NCBI GenBank assembly: GCA_022842205.1 | Contig: JALHQA010000001.1 | Coordinates: 62,001-126,000, forward strand | Reading direction: 5' to 3' | Length of the DNA: 64,000 nucleotides | DNA from: Hyphomicrobiales bacterium | GTDB lineage: Bacteria > Pseudomonadota > Alphaproteobacteria > Rhizobiales > Methylopilaceae | Shown here: piece after piece, positions 35,657 through 44,870 of the stretch | How positions within the stretch are numbered: position 1 is the first letter of the stretch | Layout: each line of letters starts with the position of its first letter | Program-made: the position numbers and the translations under genes | The notes under the pieces: model-generated | Told to the model about the DNA's origin: nothing | Databases searched by the model: none | What the model saw: the letters and a program-made list of their open reading frames with translations, nothing else

Positions 35657-36948
35657 CAGGACCGGGTCAGCGTCATCTGCATCAGATACGGCTCGATCGC
35701 GGCCATCGTCCGCTCAAGCGCGCCGGAGCTCTTTTCGAGAACGCCGAACGCGGCGCGGCGCATCATTTCACGCGTCGAGACATCCGCGAGAAGTCCGGAC
35801 ACCGCGATGGAGAACGTCTCGTTGTCGGTAATCTCCAGCGCGCCTTGCGCCTCGTCGAACGCGCGATAAATATCGACGAAATTGCCGACATAGGGACCAT
35901 GCAGGATCGGCACGCCGAGCTTGGCCGGCTCGATAGGATTTTGCCCGCCATGCTCGACCAGCGAGCCGCCGACGAAAGCCACGTCCGCGATGCGGTAAAA
36001 CAGGCCGAGCTCGCCGATCGTATCGGCGACGAAGATGTCGTTGTTCCAGTCAGGAAGTTCGATGCGTGTGCGCAGATCGGCATCGAGGCCTATTTCCTGC
36101 GCGGCTTCCACGATGTCCATACCCCGCTCGGGATGCCGCGGCACGATGATGGTCAAGAGGTTCCGTGCGCGCTGCTTCAATCGGGCATGAACGCGGACGA
36201 TGATTTCATCCTCGCCCGGATGCGTGGATGAGGCGAGAAAGACGGGCCGACCGAAGATCGCATTCTTCAGTCGGTCGAGTGCCTGTTGCTGAACCGGCGG
36301 CGGCGGCACATCGAATTTGAGATTGCCGGCGGTCTCGACCCGGGGGGCGCCCAACGCCGCGAGCCGCCGTCCGTCAGTGTTCGACTGCGCGAGGCACAGA
36401 TCGATGCTCTCCAGCATGTGCCGGATGACGGGGCGCGCCTTCATCCATCTGTTGAACGAACGCTGCGACATGCGCGCATTGGCGATCACCATCGGCACCG
36501 CGCGCTTTTCCGCCTCGGCGAACAGGTTCGGCCAGAGTTCAGACTCGGTGAAGATCGCAAGATTCGGCCGCCAATGGTCGAAGAAACGGCGCGCGTAACG
36601 CGGAATATCGAGCGGCACGAATTGATGCACCGCTTCCGGCGGCAGCCGCACCGCGGCGAGCCGCGCGGATGTGATGGTTCCCGACGTGACGAGAACAAAG
36701 AAGCCGCGATCGACAAGCTGCTGGATCAGCGGCAGCACGGAAATGAGTTCCCCGACGCTGGCGGCATGCACCCAGACAAGAAACCCATCGGGCCTCTGGC
36801 GGCTGGGCTTGCCCCGCCGCTCGCCGATCCTCGTCGCCATTTCCTTTCCGGCGCGCAGCCGCCAGTTCAGCAGGGCCCATGCGGCCGTAGGTCCTCCGAC
36901 CCCCAGGGTCGAGGTGTAAAGACGAAGGAGAAAAGGCTTACTCGCCAT
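35656..36948 (-). CDS. waaA: 3-deoxy-D-manno-octulosonic acid (KDO) transferase
   Basis: Start at ATG 36948 (MASKPFLLRLYTS), within the last codons of the upstream acyltransferase gene (11-bp overlap). The 430-residue GT30 glycosyltransferase adds KDO to lipid IVA. It has the N-terminal VWVHAASVGELISVLPLI with the conserved Glu, IFTESELWPNLF, and the C-terminal nucleotide-sugar region GGQNPIEPAKLGVPILHGP. Length is typical. Confidence 0.95.
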   Translation of the reverse strand: MASKPFLLRLYTSTLGVGGPTAAWALLNWRLRAGKEMATRIGERRGKPSRQRPDGFLVWVHAASVGELISVLPLIQQLVDRGFFVLVTSGTITSARLAAVRLPPEAVHQFVPLDIPRYARRFFDHWRPNLAIFTESELWPNLFAEAEKRAVPMVIANARMSQRSFNRWMKARPVIRHMLESIDLCLAQSNTDGRRLAALGAPRVETAGNLKFDVPPPPVQQQALDRLKNAIFGRPVFLASSTHPGEDEIIVRVHARLKQRARNLLTIIVPRHPERGMDIVEAAQEIGLDADLRTRIELPDWNNDIFVADTIGELGLFYRIADVAFVGGSLVEHGGQNPIEPAKLGVPILHGPYVGNFVDIYRAFDEAQGALEITDNETFSIAVSGLLADVSTREMMRRAAFGVLEKSSGALERTMAAIEPYLMQMTLTRS

Positions 36949-37678
36949 TCCGTACCCGCCAGGGCCTGCCGCCGACAAGTTCGTAGGCGCGCGCATGGAC
37001 GCGGTCGAGGCTCCGGCTCACTTCCTTGCGAGCCTCCTCAAGTTCCTCGGCGTTCGCACCCCGTGCCACCAAAATCTTTTCACCAAAAACGATCGCGCCT
37101 TTGCCGAATGGCAAGGCAATGCTTGCATTGTCCCACGTATCGAGATGGATCGCGTTCCGCGTCACAACAGCGACAGGATAGATCGGGCGCCCGCTCATTG
37201 CAGCAAGAGTCACGATGCCTGGCCCAACGATACCGCCGATTTTCGGCACATCGGCCGTCAGCGCCATTGAGCCGCCGTTCTGCAGCGTGCGCAGCATCGC
37301 GCGCAGCGCCGCAACGCCGCCGCGCTGCGCCACGGCCCTCCCGCTTGCCTCGTTCGCGCCGGACCCGCGCACCTGACGAATACCGAGCTTTTCGAGTGCG
37401 ATCGCATTGATCTCGCCGTCGCGATGCCGTGCCACGAGCGCATAGCCGGGCCATTGCTTCGGCCAGCCGAGCGGAATGCACAGGTGCTGGCCGTGCCACA
37501 TCGCGATAATGACCGGCACATCGTCGCCGAGCACGGCAACGGCGTCCGCTGGGTCGCGCCGCCAGCGCGTCGTGATGCCGACAAAGCGCACATACAGCGC
37601 GATAAGCGAGCCCGCCGCGTTCAGCGCAACGGGATGGCGGGCAAGCGTCTTTATCTTTTTTCTGAACTGCTTGCGCAC
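36938..37678 (-). CDS. DUF374 lysophospholipid acyltransferase family protein
   Basis: A 246-residue LpxL/PlsC-like acyltransferase-fold protein of the DUF374 family. The catalytic His-Gly motif IIAMWHGQHLCIPL is near residue 60, followed by GSGANEASGRAVAQRGG and TADVPKIGGIVGPGIVTLA. It is embedded in the lipid A operon, so it probably acylates or handles a lipid A or lipid precursor; the exact substrate is not established. It overlaps waaA by 11 bp. Confidence 0.88.
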   Translation of the reverse strand: MRKQFRKKIKTLARHPVALNAAGSLIALYVRFVGITTRWRRDPADAVAVLGDDVPVIIAMWHGQHLCIPLGWPKQWPGYALVARHRDGEINAIALEKLGIRQVRGSGANEASGRAVAQRGGVAALRAMLRTLQNGGSMALTADVPKIGGIVGPGIVTLAAMSGRPIYPVAVVTRNAIHLDTWDNASIALPFGKGAIVFGEKILVARGANAEELEEARKEVSRSLDRVHARAYELVGGRPWRVRNGE

Positions 37679-37687
37679 CGCTGAATC

Positions 37688-37936
37688 TCAACCGCGCTGG
37701 CTGGAAGACGGATCGAGAAGTCTGTGAAGATGAACAACGAAATAGCGCATCTGCGCGTTATCGACGCTCGCTTGCGCCTTGGCCTTCCAGGCTTTCTGCG
37801 CGCTGGCATAATCGGGATAGACGCCGACAATATCCAGGCTGGCGAGGTCCTTGAAGGTGACGCCCGAGATGTCTTCCAGCTCGCCGCCGAACACAAGGTG
37901 GAGAAGCTGGGGTTTGTCGGTCGCATTGTCGGTCAT
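37688..37936 (-). CDS. DUF4170 protein
   Basis: From ATG 37936 (GAGG six bases upstream) this is an 82-residue soluble protein; a GTG at 37948 that overlaps the cysQ stop is an alternative. Family features: LLHLVFGGELEDI, VGVYPDYASAQKAWKAKAQ and MRYFVVHLHRLLDP. Function is unknown, but the family is found in this same position between cysQ and the DUF374 gene in Rhizobiales. Confidence 0.85.
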   Translation of the reverse strand: MTDNATDKPQLLHLVFGGELEDISGVTFKDLASLDIVGVYPDYASAQKAWKAKAQASVDNAQMRYFVVHLHRLLDPSSSQRG

Positions 37937-37944
37937 GTCTGTCC

Positions 37945-38763
37945 TCACCCCGCCCAGCTTCGCGGTGTCGCGCCGGCAAGAAGCAGCGCGGAGCGGATCG
38001 CGGCGTTGAGCGGTTCGGTTGCTGCAATAAGAGGCCGGTGCACCGGCGCGGGCAGATTGTAACGCGGCAGTTCGCCGTCGATTTCAAGAAGCTTGCCGCC
38101 CGCCTCCTGAAGAATGAGATCGGCGGCGGCGATGTCCCAATCCTTGGCGCGCGTCGACGCCACCGCGGCATCGACCCGGTTCGCCGCGACGCCGGCGATG
38201 CGATAGGCCAGCGCATAAACATAAGGCGCGCGGGCAATCTCGGCGCCGATGCCATCGAGATCCTCCATCATCGCGCGCGGGCCGATGATCTCGGCGCCTG
38301 CGAGCAGTTCGCGCGGCGAGGCATTGATCTGCTTCTCATTGAGAAAGGCGCCGGTGCCGGTGATGGCCTCGAACATCTCGTTCTTGGTCGGGTTGTAGAT
38401 CATCCCCATGACAGGCCGGCCCTGCTCGACCAGCGCAACGGAGATCACCCAAACCGGCACGCCCTCGACAAAAGCCCGCGTGCCGTCGATCGGATCGACG
38501 ATCCAGACCCGCTCGCGGTCCAGCCGGTCGGGCGTGTCGGCGGTTTCCTCCGACAGCCAGCCTATGCCGCTGTCGAGCGCGCCGAGCTTGTCGTGCAAAA
38601 AGTTGTCGATGAAGAGATCCGCCTCGGTGACGACCGAGGTATCCCCCTTCGTCCAGCGCTTTGCGCCCGAGCGCGCGAAGCCGAGCGCGATCTCTCCGGC
38701 TTCACGGATTATTCCGCCAAGAGAGGATTTCAGTTGTTCGAGCTCGGCGCGAGAGGCGGCCAA
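37945..38763 (-). CDS. cysQ: 3'(2'),5'-bisphosphate nucleotidase / inositol monophosphatase family (CysQ)
   Basis: A Mg-dependent phosphatase of the IMPase superfamily. Metal sites are seen in GWLSEETADTP and WIVDPIDGTRAF, and the C-terminal site in AKDWDIAAADLILQEAGG. No ATG is available near the N-terminus; I use a TTG at 38763 with GGAG upstream (272 residues), while a TTG at 38823 would add 20 residues. It heads the minus-strand cluster that runs to lpxK. CysQ activity (PAP removal) is the likeliest role. Confidence 0.85.
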   Translation of the reverse strand: MAASRAELEQLKSSLGGIIREAGEIALGFARSGAKRWTKGDTSVVTEADLFIDNFLHDKLGALDSGIGWLSEETADTPDRLDRERVWIVDPIDGTRAFVEGVPVWVISVALVEQGRPVMGMIYNPTKNEMFEAITGTGAFLNEKQINASPRELLAGAEIIGPRAMMEDLDGIGAEIARAPYVYALAYRIAGVAANRVDAAVASTRAKDWDIAAADLILQEAGGKLLEIDGELPRYNLPAPVHRPLIAATEPLNAAIRSALLLAGATPRSWAG

Positions 38764-39004
38764 GAGGGGCTCCGGCAGAAAATGGGCGTCACGGGAGTTA
38801 ACCCCCTGTTCTCCCGGGGGCAAGGTCGCGAGCGCGCTTTACAAGGTAAAGGTATTCTTATTGCGACATCAAAGCATTTTACACCAAAACCGAAGGTCAG
38901 CTTTGATTAACTAGACACCTTAAGGCCTTTTGGAAGCTGAAGAAGCATAATCTCCCGCATACAAAAGCACTGTCCAAGAAAAGAGACAGTCAGGGAGTAG
39001 TTTT

Positions 39005-39583
39005 GTGAGGCGTCAGACGGAAATTCTCGAAGCCGCCGCGCGGGTCAGGTCCAAAAGGCTCGACCCGACGCAGCTTCCTCTGAGTTTCAAGAATCACGAT
39101 GCTTCGGCGGACGGCGGAGAACGCGCCGTCACGCTCGAGACAGACCGGGTCGTGCTGGCGCGCCGCATCAGCGATGTGGCGATGCGCATCAATCTGCCGC
39201 TCACGGCGTATCGCGGTGTCGCCATCCGCCTGCTGCAGGGTGAAACGGAGTTCGAAGACCGCGTCTCGGTGGTGCTGTCGCATGCCGACACGGGCCTTGA
39301 AGTCATTCTCTTCGAGGCCGACGACGATACCGACGTCATTGCCGAATGGCGGAAATGGGGTTCGACCCTTGGCCTGCCGCTGTTGATGGAAGGCATGGAC
39401 GGAAACACGGTCTGCGCCGAAACAAAGCTCGGCGATGTGCAGGTCGGCCGTCCGCGCCCGCGCCGGCGGCATTCGCTGCTATCGGGACGGCGTCCGCGTT
39501 TTCTCGGCCGCCGCCGCACGGCCAAACTGCCGCTGGTGCCGTTCGTGCACCGCGACGAACGCGAGATCATCGCGCGCGAGTGA
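39005..39583 (+). CDS. DUF6101-like protein
   Basis: A 192-residue soluble protein starting with GTG at 39005 (GGGAG upstream). The core has SDVAMRINLPLTAYRGVAIR and VVLSHADTGLEVILFEADDD, an alpha/beta-like pattern; the C-terminal 50 residues are very basic (RPRPRRRHSLLSGRRPRFL) and could bind RNA, DNA or ribosomes. I believe it belongs to DUF6101, seen in Rhizobiales. Function unknown. It ends 3 bp from the convergent ubiA stop. Confidence 0.8.
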   Translation: MRRQTEILEAAARVRSKRLDPTQLPLSFKNHDASADGGERAVTLETDRVVLARRISDVAMRINLPLTAYRGVAIRLLQGETEFEDRVSVVLSHADTGLEVILFEADDDTDVIAEWRKWGSTLGLPLLMEGMDGNTVCAETKLGDVQVGRPRPRRRHSLLSGRRPRFLGRRRTAKLPLVPFVHRDEREIIARE

Positions 39584-39586
39584 TCG

Positions 39587-40522
39587 CTAGATCGCCCGCA
39601 GGGCAGCATCCGCCGCGAACCCGGCAAACAGAATCAACCCGGCCGTCTTGTTCGATCTGAACAAGGCAAGCGCATGCGCCGGATCCGACGGGTCAAGCAC
39701 ATGCACCTGCCAGAACAGATGCGCGGCAAAGGCGATCAGGCCGAGCCATGCGGCAAACCCGGCATTCGCCGAGACCAGCGCGGCGCCGATCATGAACACC
39801 GCGCCGCCATAAAAGCCCCAGAGCCACGGCTTCACCCTCGCGCCAAACAGCCGCGCGGTGGACTTCACGCCGGCCAGTGCATCGTCCTCGATATCCTGCA
39901 GCGCATAGATCGTGTCATAGCCGATGACCCAGAGAATTGCGCCAAGGAACAGAAGGTTGGATGCGCCCGACAGGCTGGCCTCGGACGCCGCCCAGCCCAT
40001 CAGCGCGCCCCATCCGAAGCAGATGCCAAGCACGGCCTGCGGCCACCAGGTGACGCGCTTCATGAACGGATAGGTGGCAACCGGCAGGATCGCGACAAAG
40101 CCAAGGGCGATGGCGATCAGGTTGAACTGCTGCAACACGACCAGGGCGACGACAAGCTGGAGCGCCAGGAAGCCCAGCGCCTGTTTGACGCCGACCTGCC
40201 CCGAAGGAATGGGCCGCCGCGCCGTACGCTCCACCTTGGCGTCGATGTCACGGTCGACGATATCGTTCCAGGTGCAGCCGGCGCCGCGCATGACGAACGC
40301 ACCTATAAGGAAAAGGATCAGATGCAGGACGTTCGGCGCCGGCTTCCCTGTGGCGGTCGCGACGAGCGCCGCGCTCCAGGCGCATGGCCAGAACAGGAGC
40401 CATACGCCGATCGGGCGGTCCCAACGCGCAAGGCGCGCGAACGGTTTCAGCCAGGCCGGCGCATACCGGTCGACCCAATTGCCTGACGGCGCGTCGGCGA
40501 CGGATTCCGAAGTTGAAACCAT
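39587..40522 (-). CDS. ubiA: 4-hydroxybenzoate polyprenyltransferase
   Basis: Start at ATG 40522 (MVSTSESVADAPSGNW), 311 residues; a much longer frame upstream is spurious because it runs antisense through the transglycosylase gene. The polyprenyl-diphosphate motif CTWNDIVDRDIDAKVERTA and the second motif YALQDIEDDALAGVKST are complete. The enzyme prenylates 4-hydroxybenzoate in ubiquinone synthesis in the inner membrane. It is divergent from the transglycosylase gene. Confidence 0.95.
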   Translation of the reverse strand: MVSTSESVADAPSGNWVDRYAPAWLKPFARLARWDRPIGVWLLFWPCAWSAALVATATGKPAPNVLHLILFLIGAFVMRGAGCTWNDIVDRDIDAKVERTARRPIPSGQVGVKQALGFLALQLVVALVVLQQFNLIAIALGFVAILPVATYPFMKRVTWWPQAVLGICFGWGALMGWAASEASLSGASNLLFLGAILWVIGYDTIYALQDIEDDALAGVKSTARLFGARVKPWLWGFYGGAVFMIGAALVSANAGFAAWLGLIAFAAHLFWQVHVLDPSDPAHALALFRSNKTAGLILFAGFAADAALRAI

Positions 40523-40594
40523 GAGAAGCAGAACTCTAGCCGTCCTGCTGAAAAAGGCTATCTTCGGCAGGAACATCCACCGGAAACCCGCCAC

Positions 40595-41398
40595 ATGCCC
40601 GCATTGCCGGCCCTGCTGATCGCCGCCTCGGTACTTGTCGCTTCCGCTTTTCCGGCTCTGGCCGCCCAGTGCGAACCGCCCGGGGGATTCTCGGCTTTCA
40701 TCGACAGTTTCAGGCAAGAGGCCAAAGCCAGGGGTGTCGGACAGCGCGGACTCTCCGCCCTCAACGGCATCAAACTCGATACCGCGACGATCGCCTTCGA
40801 CCGCAAGGTGCGCGCGAGCTTCAAGGGATCGTTCGAACAATTCGCCGCCAAGCGAGTCACGGCGGCGCGCGTCAGCCGTGCCAAGCAATATCTGAAATCG
40901 CATGCCGGGCTGTTCCAGCGCATCGAGGCGCAATACGGCGTTCCGGCGCCGGTGCTCCTGGCGATCTGGGGCATGGAAACTGATTTTGGCGGTTTCGTCG
41001 GCAATAAGCCGATCCTCCCGGGTCTCGCGTCCCTCGCCTATGACTGTCGGCGCACCGATCTGTTCCAGCGCGAGCTTCTTGCCGCGCTCACCATCATCGA
41101 CCGCGGCGACATGAGCGCGGCAGAACTGAAAGGCGCCGGCCATGGCGAGATCGGCCAGACCCAGTTCCTGCCGTCGTCATATGTACGTTTCGCCGTTGAC
41201 TTCGACGGCAACGGCAAGAAGGATCTGATCCGCAGCCAGGCCGATGTGCTGGCCTCCACCGCGAATTATCTGCGGGGCTATGGCTGGTCGAAAGGCGGCG
41301 GCTGGGACCAGCCCGCGCTCGCCGGCTGGAACAAGAGCACGAATTATCAGAAGGCCATCGCGCTCTTCGCCAGCAAGGTCGCCGGCGGCGGGTCCTGA
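40595..41398 (+). CDS. lytic murein transglycosylase (MltB-like)
   Basis: A 267-residue exported peptidoglycan lytic transglycosylase with a signal peptide ending ALAAQ. The catalytic Glu lies in LLAIWGMETDFGGF near residue 129, followed by GHGEIGQTQFLPSSYVRFAVDFDGNG, typical for the MltB family (SLT_2 domain). There is no lipobox, so it should be a soluble periplasmic enzyme. It lies 9 bp before rsmE. Confidence 0.92.
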   Translation: MPALPALLIAASVLVASAFPALAAQCEPPGGFSAFIDSFRQEAKARGVGQRGLSALNGIKLDTATIAFDRKVRASFKGSFEQFAAKRVTAARVSRAKQYLKSHAGLFQRIEAQYGVPAPVLLAIWGMETDFGGFVGNKPILPGLASLAYDCRRTDLFQRELLAALTIIDRGDMSAAELKGAGHGEIGQTQFLPSSYVRFAVDFDGNGKKDLIRSQADVLASTANYLRGYGWSKGGGWDQPALAGWNKSTNYQKAIALFASKVAGGGS

Positions 41399-41407
41399 CG
41401 TCATTAC

Positions 41408-42145
41408 ATGACCAATTATGATTTCGCGGCGCCCCGCCTTTTTCTGGACGACGATCTGACGACGGGCGCCACCATACCGCTGGAGCCCGATCAGTCGAAT
41501 TATCTCCGCAATGTGCTGCGTCTCGGTGCCGGAGACGACGTCCTGGTGTTCAACGGGCGCGACGGCGAGTGGCGGGCGGAAATCGCCGAAGCCGGCAAGA
41601 AGAAAACCGTGCTCGCGCTGCGCGACCGGATGCGGGGCCAGACCCCGCCCGGCGATCTCTGGTACCTGTTCGCTCCCCTGAAACACGCACGGCTCGACTA
41701 CATGGTGCAGAAAGCCGTCGAGATGGGCGCCTCCCGCCTCCAGCCCGTCATGACACGGCGCACCCAGGCCGGGCGCGTCAATCTCGACCGCATGCGCGCC
41801 AACGCCATCGAGGCCGCCGAGCAATGTCGCATTCTCAACATTCCGGAAATCGAGGAACCGCAAAAGCTTGAGCAGGTTCTCTCAAACTGGAATGAAGACC
41901 GCCGCCTGATCTTCTGCGATGAGGGCGCCGATATGGACAACCCGCTCGCGGTCCTGAACACGCTTCAAAAAGGGCCACTGGCCGTCCTGGTCGGCCCGGA
42001 GGGCGGTTTCGACGAATCCGAGCGGAGCTTGCTGCTCAAACATCCCGGCGTCACGGCCATCTCGCTCGGACCGCGCATCCTCAGAGCGGATACTGCCGCT
42101 GTCGCAGCTCTCGCTCTGGTACAGGCCAGTCTCGGCGACCTCTGA
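41408..42145 (+). CDS. rsmE: 16S rRNA (uracil(1498)-N3)-methyltransferase
   Basis: A 245-residue SPOUT-fold enzyme with the trefoil-knot motifs: [20 protein letters not shown] in the middle, [13 protein letters not shown] near residue 194 and [20 protein letters not shown] at the C-terminus. An N-terminal PUA-like domain holds [19 protein letters not shown]. It methylates U1498 of 16S rRNA. A hairpin with T run follows at 42194. Confidence 0.95.
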   Translation: MTNYDFAAPRLFLDDDLTTGATIPLEPDQSNYLRNVLRLGAGDDVLVFNGRDGEWRAEIAEAGKKKTVLALRDRMRGQTPPGDLWYLFAPLKHARLDYMVQKAVEMGASRLQPVMTRRTQAGRVNLDRMRANAIEAAEQCRILNIPEIEEPQKLEQVLSNWNEDRRLIFCDEGADMDNPLAVLNTLQKGPLAVLVGPEGGFDESERSLLLKHPGVTAISLGPRILRADTAAVAALALVQASLGDL

Positions 42146-42193
42146 TCTCCACATTTGGGATTTCAATTCCGTGTCGCGGGCGCAACACGGGCG

Positions 42194-42229
42194 AAACCTC
42201 TCGCATCTACACGGGGACGTGAGAGGTTT
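42194..42229 (+). terminator. probable rho-independent terminator after rsmE
   Basis: AAACCTCTC (42194-42202) pairs with GAGAGGTTT (42221-42229), and the stem extends inward through G-T and C-G pairs; TTTT closes it. It lies 49 bp after rsmE and before the L,D-transpeptidase gene. The loop is long (about 14-18 bases), so strength is uncertain. Confidence 0.55.
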
Positions 42230-42303
42230 TCGGCTGGCGGGCGTCGCATATGCGTGGCTACTGCTGGCCAAGACTTCCGCCGCATCCGAGGGTCCTTTTC
42301 GCA

Positions 42304-42993
42304 ATGACCAACATGTCCGATTCCGCCGGCCGCATGAGCCGCCGCGCCTTTGTCGCCGGCCTGCCGCTCTTTCTCGCCGCCTGTCAGACGAGCGGGGGAG
42401 GCAACAGCCTGGGTGTTGCCGTTTCCGAACCGGTCGGCACGGTCTATGCGAGCGGATATGGGCCGATCGCGAGCGAACCCTGGCCCATCGCGGCAATCGA
42501 CACCAAGCGCGTCGACCCGCGATATCTGCGCCAACGCGTGCCGAACATCACGGGTGAAAAACCCGGCGTGATCGTCGTCGATACCGCCAACAAGTTCCTC
42601 TATCTGACCGAGAAGGGCGGCACGGCGATGCGCTATGGCGTCGGCGTCGGCCGCGAGGGCTTTGCATGGTCCGGCCGCGCGGTCATCGACCGCAAGCAGG
42701 AATGGCCGAAATGGCATCCGCCGAAGGAAATGATGGAGCGCGATCCGGAGGCCGCCAAATGGCCTGAAGGCATGCCCGGCGGCATCACCAATCCGCTGGG
42801 ACCGCGGGCGCTCTACCTCGCCCAGAACGGCAAGGACACCTATTTCCGGATTCATGGCACGACCCAGCCGCGCTCGATCGGCCAGGCCATGTCGTCCGGC
42901 TGCATCCGCCTGTTCAATCAGGACATCATCGACCTCTACAACCGCGTGCCGATCGGCACGGAAGTTGTCGTCTCGCAGTCCGGTGTGGCTTAA
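42304..42993 (+). CDS. L,D-transpeptidase (YkuD family), Tat-like lipoprotein
   Basis: From ATG 42304 the product is 229 residues. The N-terminus has MSRRAFVAGLPLFLAACQ: a twin-arginine-like motif and a lipobox (LAAC), so it may be a Tat-exported, lipidated protein. The catalytic Cys lies in HGTTQPRSIGQAMSSGCIRL near residue 195. Such enzymes make 3-3 peptidoglycan cross-links or attach proteins to peptidoglycan, both common in Rhizobiales. Confidence 0.9.
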   Translation: MTNMSDSAGRMSRRAFVAGLPLFLAACQTSGGGNSLGVAVSEPVGTVYASGYGPIASEPWPIAAIDTKRVDPRYLRQRVPNITGEKPGVIVVDTANKFLYLTEKGGTAMRYGVGVGREGFAWSGRAVIDRKQEWPKWHPPKEMMERDPEAAKWPEGMPGGITNPLGPRALYLAQNGKDTYFRIHGTTQPRSIGQAMSSGCIRLFNQDIIDLYNRVPIGTEVVVSQSGVA

Positions 42994-43056
42994 CGCCTAT
43001 CTGGACGTAAGGCTTCGGAGCGCCTAGGTCTCTCTCCCCGCAAGGCGTAGAGGACC

Positions 43057-44427
43057 ATGGCGCGCGATCAGATCGACATGACCCCCGTCGAGTCGCGCGA
43101 CCAGCTGGTTGCGTGGCTCGCCAAGGGAGCCAAACCGGAAGCCGGTTTTCGCATCGGCACCGAGCACGAAAAAATCCCCTTTTGCAAAGCCGACCACACG
43201 CCGGTTTCCTACGAAGGCAGGCGCGGCATCCGCGCATTGCTTGAGGGCATGCAGGCCCTGCTCGGCTGGGAGCCAATCATGGAGAACGGCCACATCATCG
43301 GCCTTCTCGATGTGACCGGCGGCGGAGCGATCTCGCTGGAACCAGGCGGCCAGTTCGAGTTGTCGGGCGCGCCGCTCGAAACCATCCACGGCACCTGCCG
43401 CGAGCTGCACTCCCATCTCGCTCAGGTCCGCCAGATCGCCGAGCCGCTCGGCATCGGCTTCCTGTCGCTCGGCATGTCGCCGAAATGGACGCTGGCGGAA
43501 ACGCCGGTGATGCCGAAGCGACGCTACGGGATCATGTCCGGCTATATGCCGAAGGTCGGCGGACATGGTCTCGACATGATGTTCCGCACTGCAACCGTAC
43601 AGACGAACCTCGACTTCTCGTCCGAAGCCGACATGGTGCAGAAGCTGCGCGTCTCGCTGGCGCTGCAGCCGATCGCAACCGCCCTCTTTGCCAATTCGCC
43701 CTTCACCGACGGCAAGCCGAACGGCTTTCTTTCGATGCGTTCGCAGATCTGGCTGGACACCGACGGCGACCGCACCGGCATGCTGCCCTTCGCTTTCGAG
43801 GATGGCATGGGCTACGAGCGCTATGTCGATTACGCGCTCGATGTGCCGATGTATTTCGTCAAGCGCGGCGATACATACCACGACGTTGCCGGAGCTTCCT
43901 TCCGCGATCTTCTGGCCGGAAAACTTGAGGCATTGCCGGGCGAACGCGCGACGATGTCGGACTGGTCGAACCACCTGACGACGATTTTTCCCGAGGTGCG
44001 CGTCAAGCGCTATCTCGAAATGCGCGGCGCCGATGTCGGGCGCACGAGCCGCATCTGTTCGCTGTCCGCCTTCTGGGTCGGCCTGCTTTACGATCAGCCG
44101 AGCCTCGACGGAGCGTGGGAACTTGTGAAGGACTGGACGGCGGAGGAGCGCGGCCAGCTTCGCCGCGACGTTCCGAAGCTTGGCCTTTCGGCGCGTATCC
44201 GCAACCGCTCCCTGCGCGATGTCGCGAAGGACACGCTTGATCTGTCGCGCGCAGGACTTGTCGCCCGCGCCCGCGAGAACGGTCTTGGCGATGACGAGAC
44301 GATCTATCTCGCAACACTGGACCAGATCGTCGACGGCGGCGCCTCCAATGCCGAGGATCTGCTCGCGCGCTGGCGCGGCCCGTGGGCCCGCTCGGTCGAT
44401 CCGGCCTTCTTCGAGGAAGCCTATTGA
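43057..44427 (+). CDS. gshA: glutamate-cysteine ligase
   Basis: A 456-residue enzyme of the alphaproteobacterial/plant type, first step of glutathione synthesis. Seen are GFRIGTEHEKIPF with ATP/Mg-binding glutamates near residue 29, ISLEPGGQFELSGAP near residue 94, MPKRRYGIMSGYMPKVGGHG and a C-terminal EDLLARWRGPW. Length is normal for this family. Its stop overlaps the TTG start of the next gene. Confidence 0.95.
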   Translation: MARDQIDMTPVESRDQLVAWLAKGAKPEAGFRIGTEHEKIPFCKADHTPVSYEGRRGIRALLEGMQALLGWEPIMENGHIIGLLDVTGGGAISLEPGGQFELSGAPLETIHGTCRELHSHLAQVRQIAEPLGIGFLSLGMSPKWTLAETPVMPKRRYGIMSGYMPKVGGHGLDMMFRTATVQTNLDFSSEADMVQKLRVSLALQPIATALFANSPFTDGKPNGFLSMRSQIWLDTDGDRTGMLPFAFEDGMGYERYVDYALDVPMYFVKRGDTYHDVAGASFRDLLAGKLEALPGERATMSDWSNHLTTIFPEVRVKRYLEMRGADVGRTSRICSLSAFWVGLLYDQPSLDGAWELVKDWTAEERGQLRRDVPKLGLSARIRNRSLRDVAKDTLDLSRAGLVARARENGLGDDETIYLATLDQIVDGGASNAEDLLARWRGPWARSVDPAFFEEAY

Positions 44428-44816
44428 GCGCCGAGCGGCGCCTCCTCCAGTTCGTCGTCGCCATCGCCGGCTGCGTTCCGGTCTTTGCCGGGCTGCTTGG
44501 CATGATCAAGGGCGCCTCGATGGTGCCGGATGGCGCGGACGGACTCTCGCTCGACAGCCATGTCCGCTATCTGTCGGGCCTGCTGTTCGCGATCGGCCTT
44601 GCGTTCTGGTTCAGCATCCCGCGAATTGAGACGCACGGCAGGCGTTTTCGCCTCCTGACCGCAATCGTGTTCGTCGGCGGCGTTGCGCGCCTCGCCGGCC
44701 TCGCCTACGGCGTTCCGCCCGCGCCCATGGTGTTCGGTCTCGGCATGGAGTTGATCGTGACGCCGCTCCTGTGCCTGTGGCAGGCGCGGATCGCGCGTCA
44801 TCACAGGCATGAATGA
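44424..44816 (+). CDS. DUF4345 membrane protein
   Basis: A 130-residue protein with four helices. I start it at TTG 44424, which overlaps the gshA stop in TTGA (44424-44427); a start further up in frame lies inside gshA. DUF4345 features: DSHVRYLSGLLFAIGLAFW in helix 2 and FVGGVARLAGLAYG. Function unknown. Translational coupling to gshA is implied by the overlap. Confidence 0.82.
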   Translation: MSAERRLLQFVVAIAGCVPVFAGLLGMIKGASMVPDGADGLSLDSHVRYLSGLLFAIGLAFWFSIPRIETHGRRFRLLTAIVFVGGVARLAGLAYGVPPAPMVFGLGMELIVTPLLCLWQARIARHHRHE

Positions 44817-44870
44817 GAGCCATCACCAGAGCTTGTTTGCGCCCCGCCATCGCCGGGAGGCATATGCGGC

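Noticed and set aside
39587-41143. UbiA frame extended to 518 residues
   Set aside because: The extra part upstream of ATG 40522 is antisense to the lytic transglycosylase gene and unlike UbiA; the shorter start gives the normal length.
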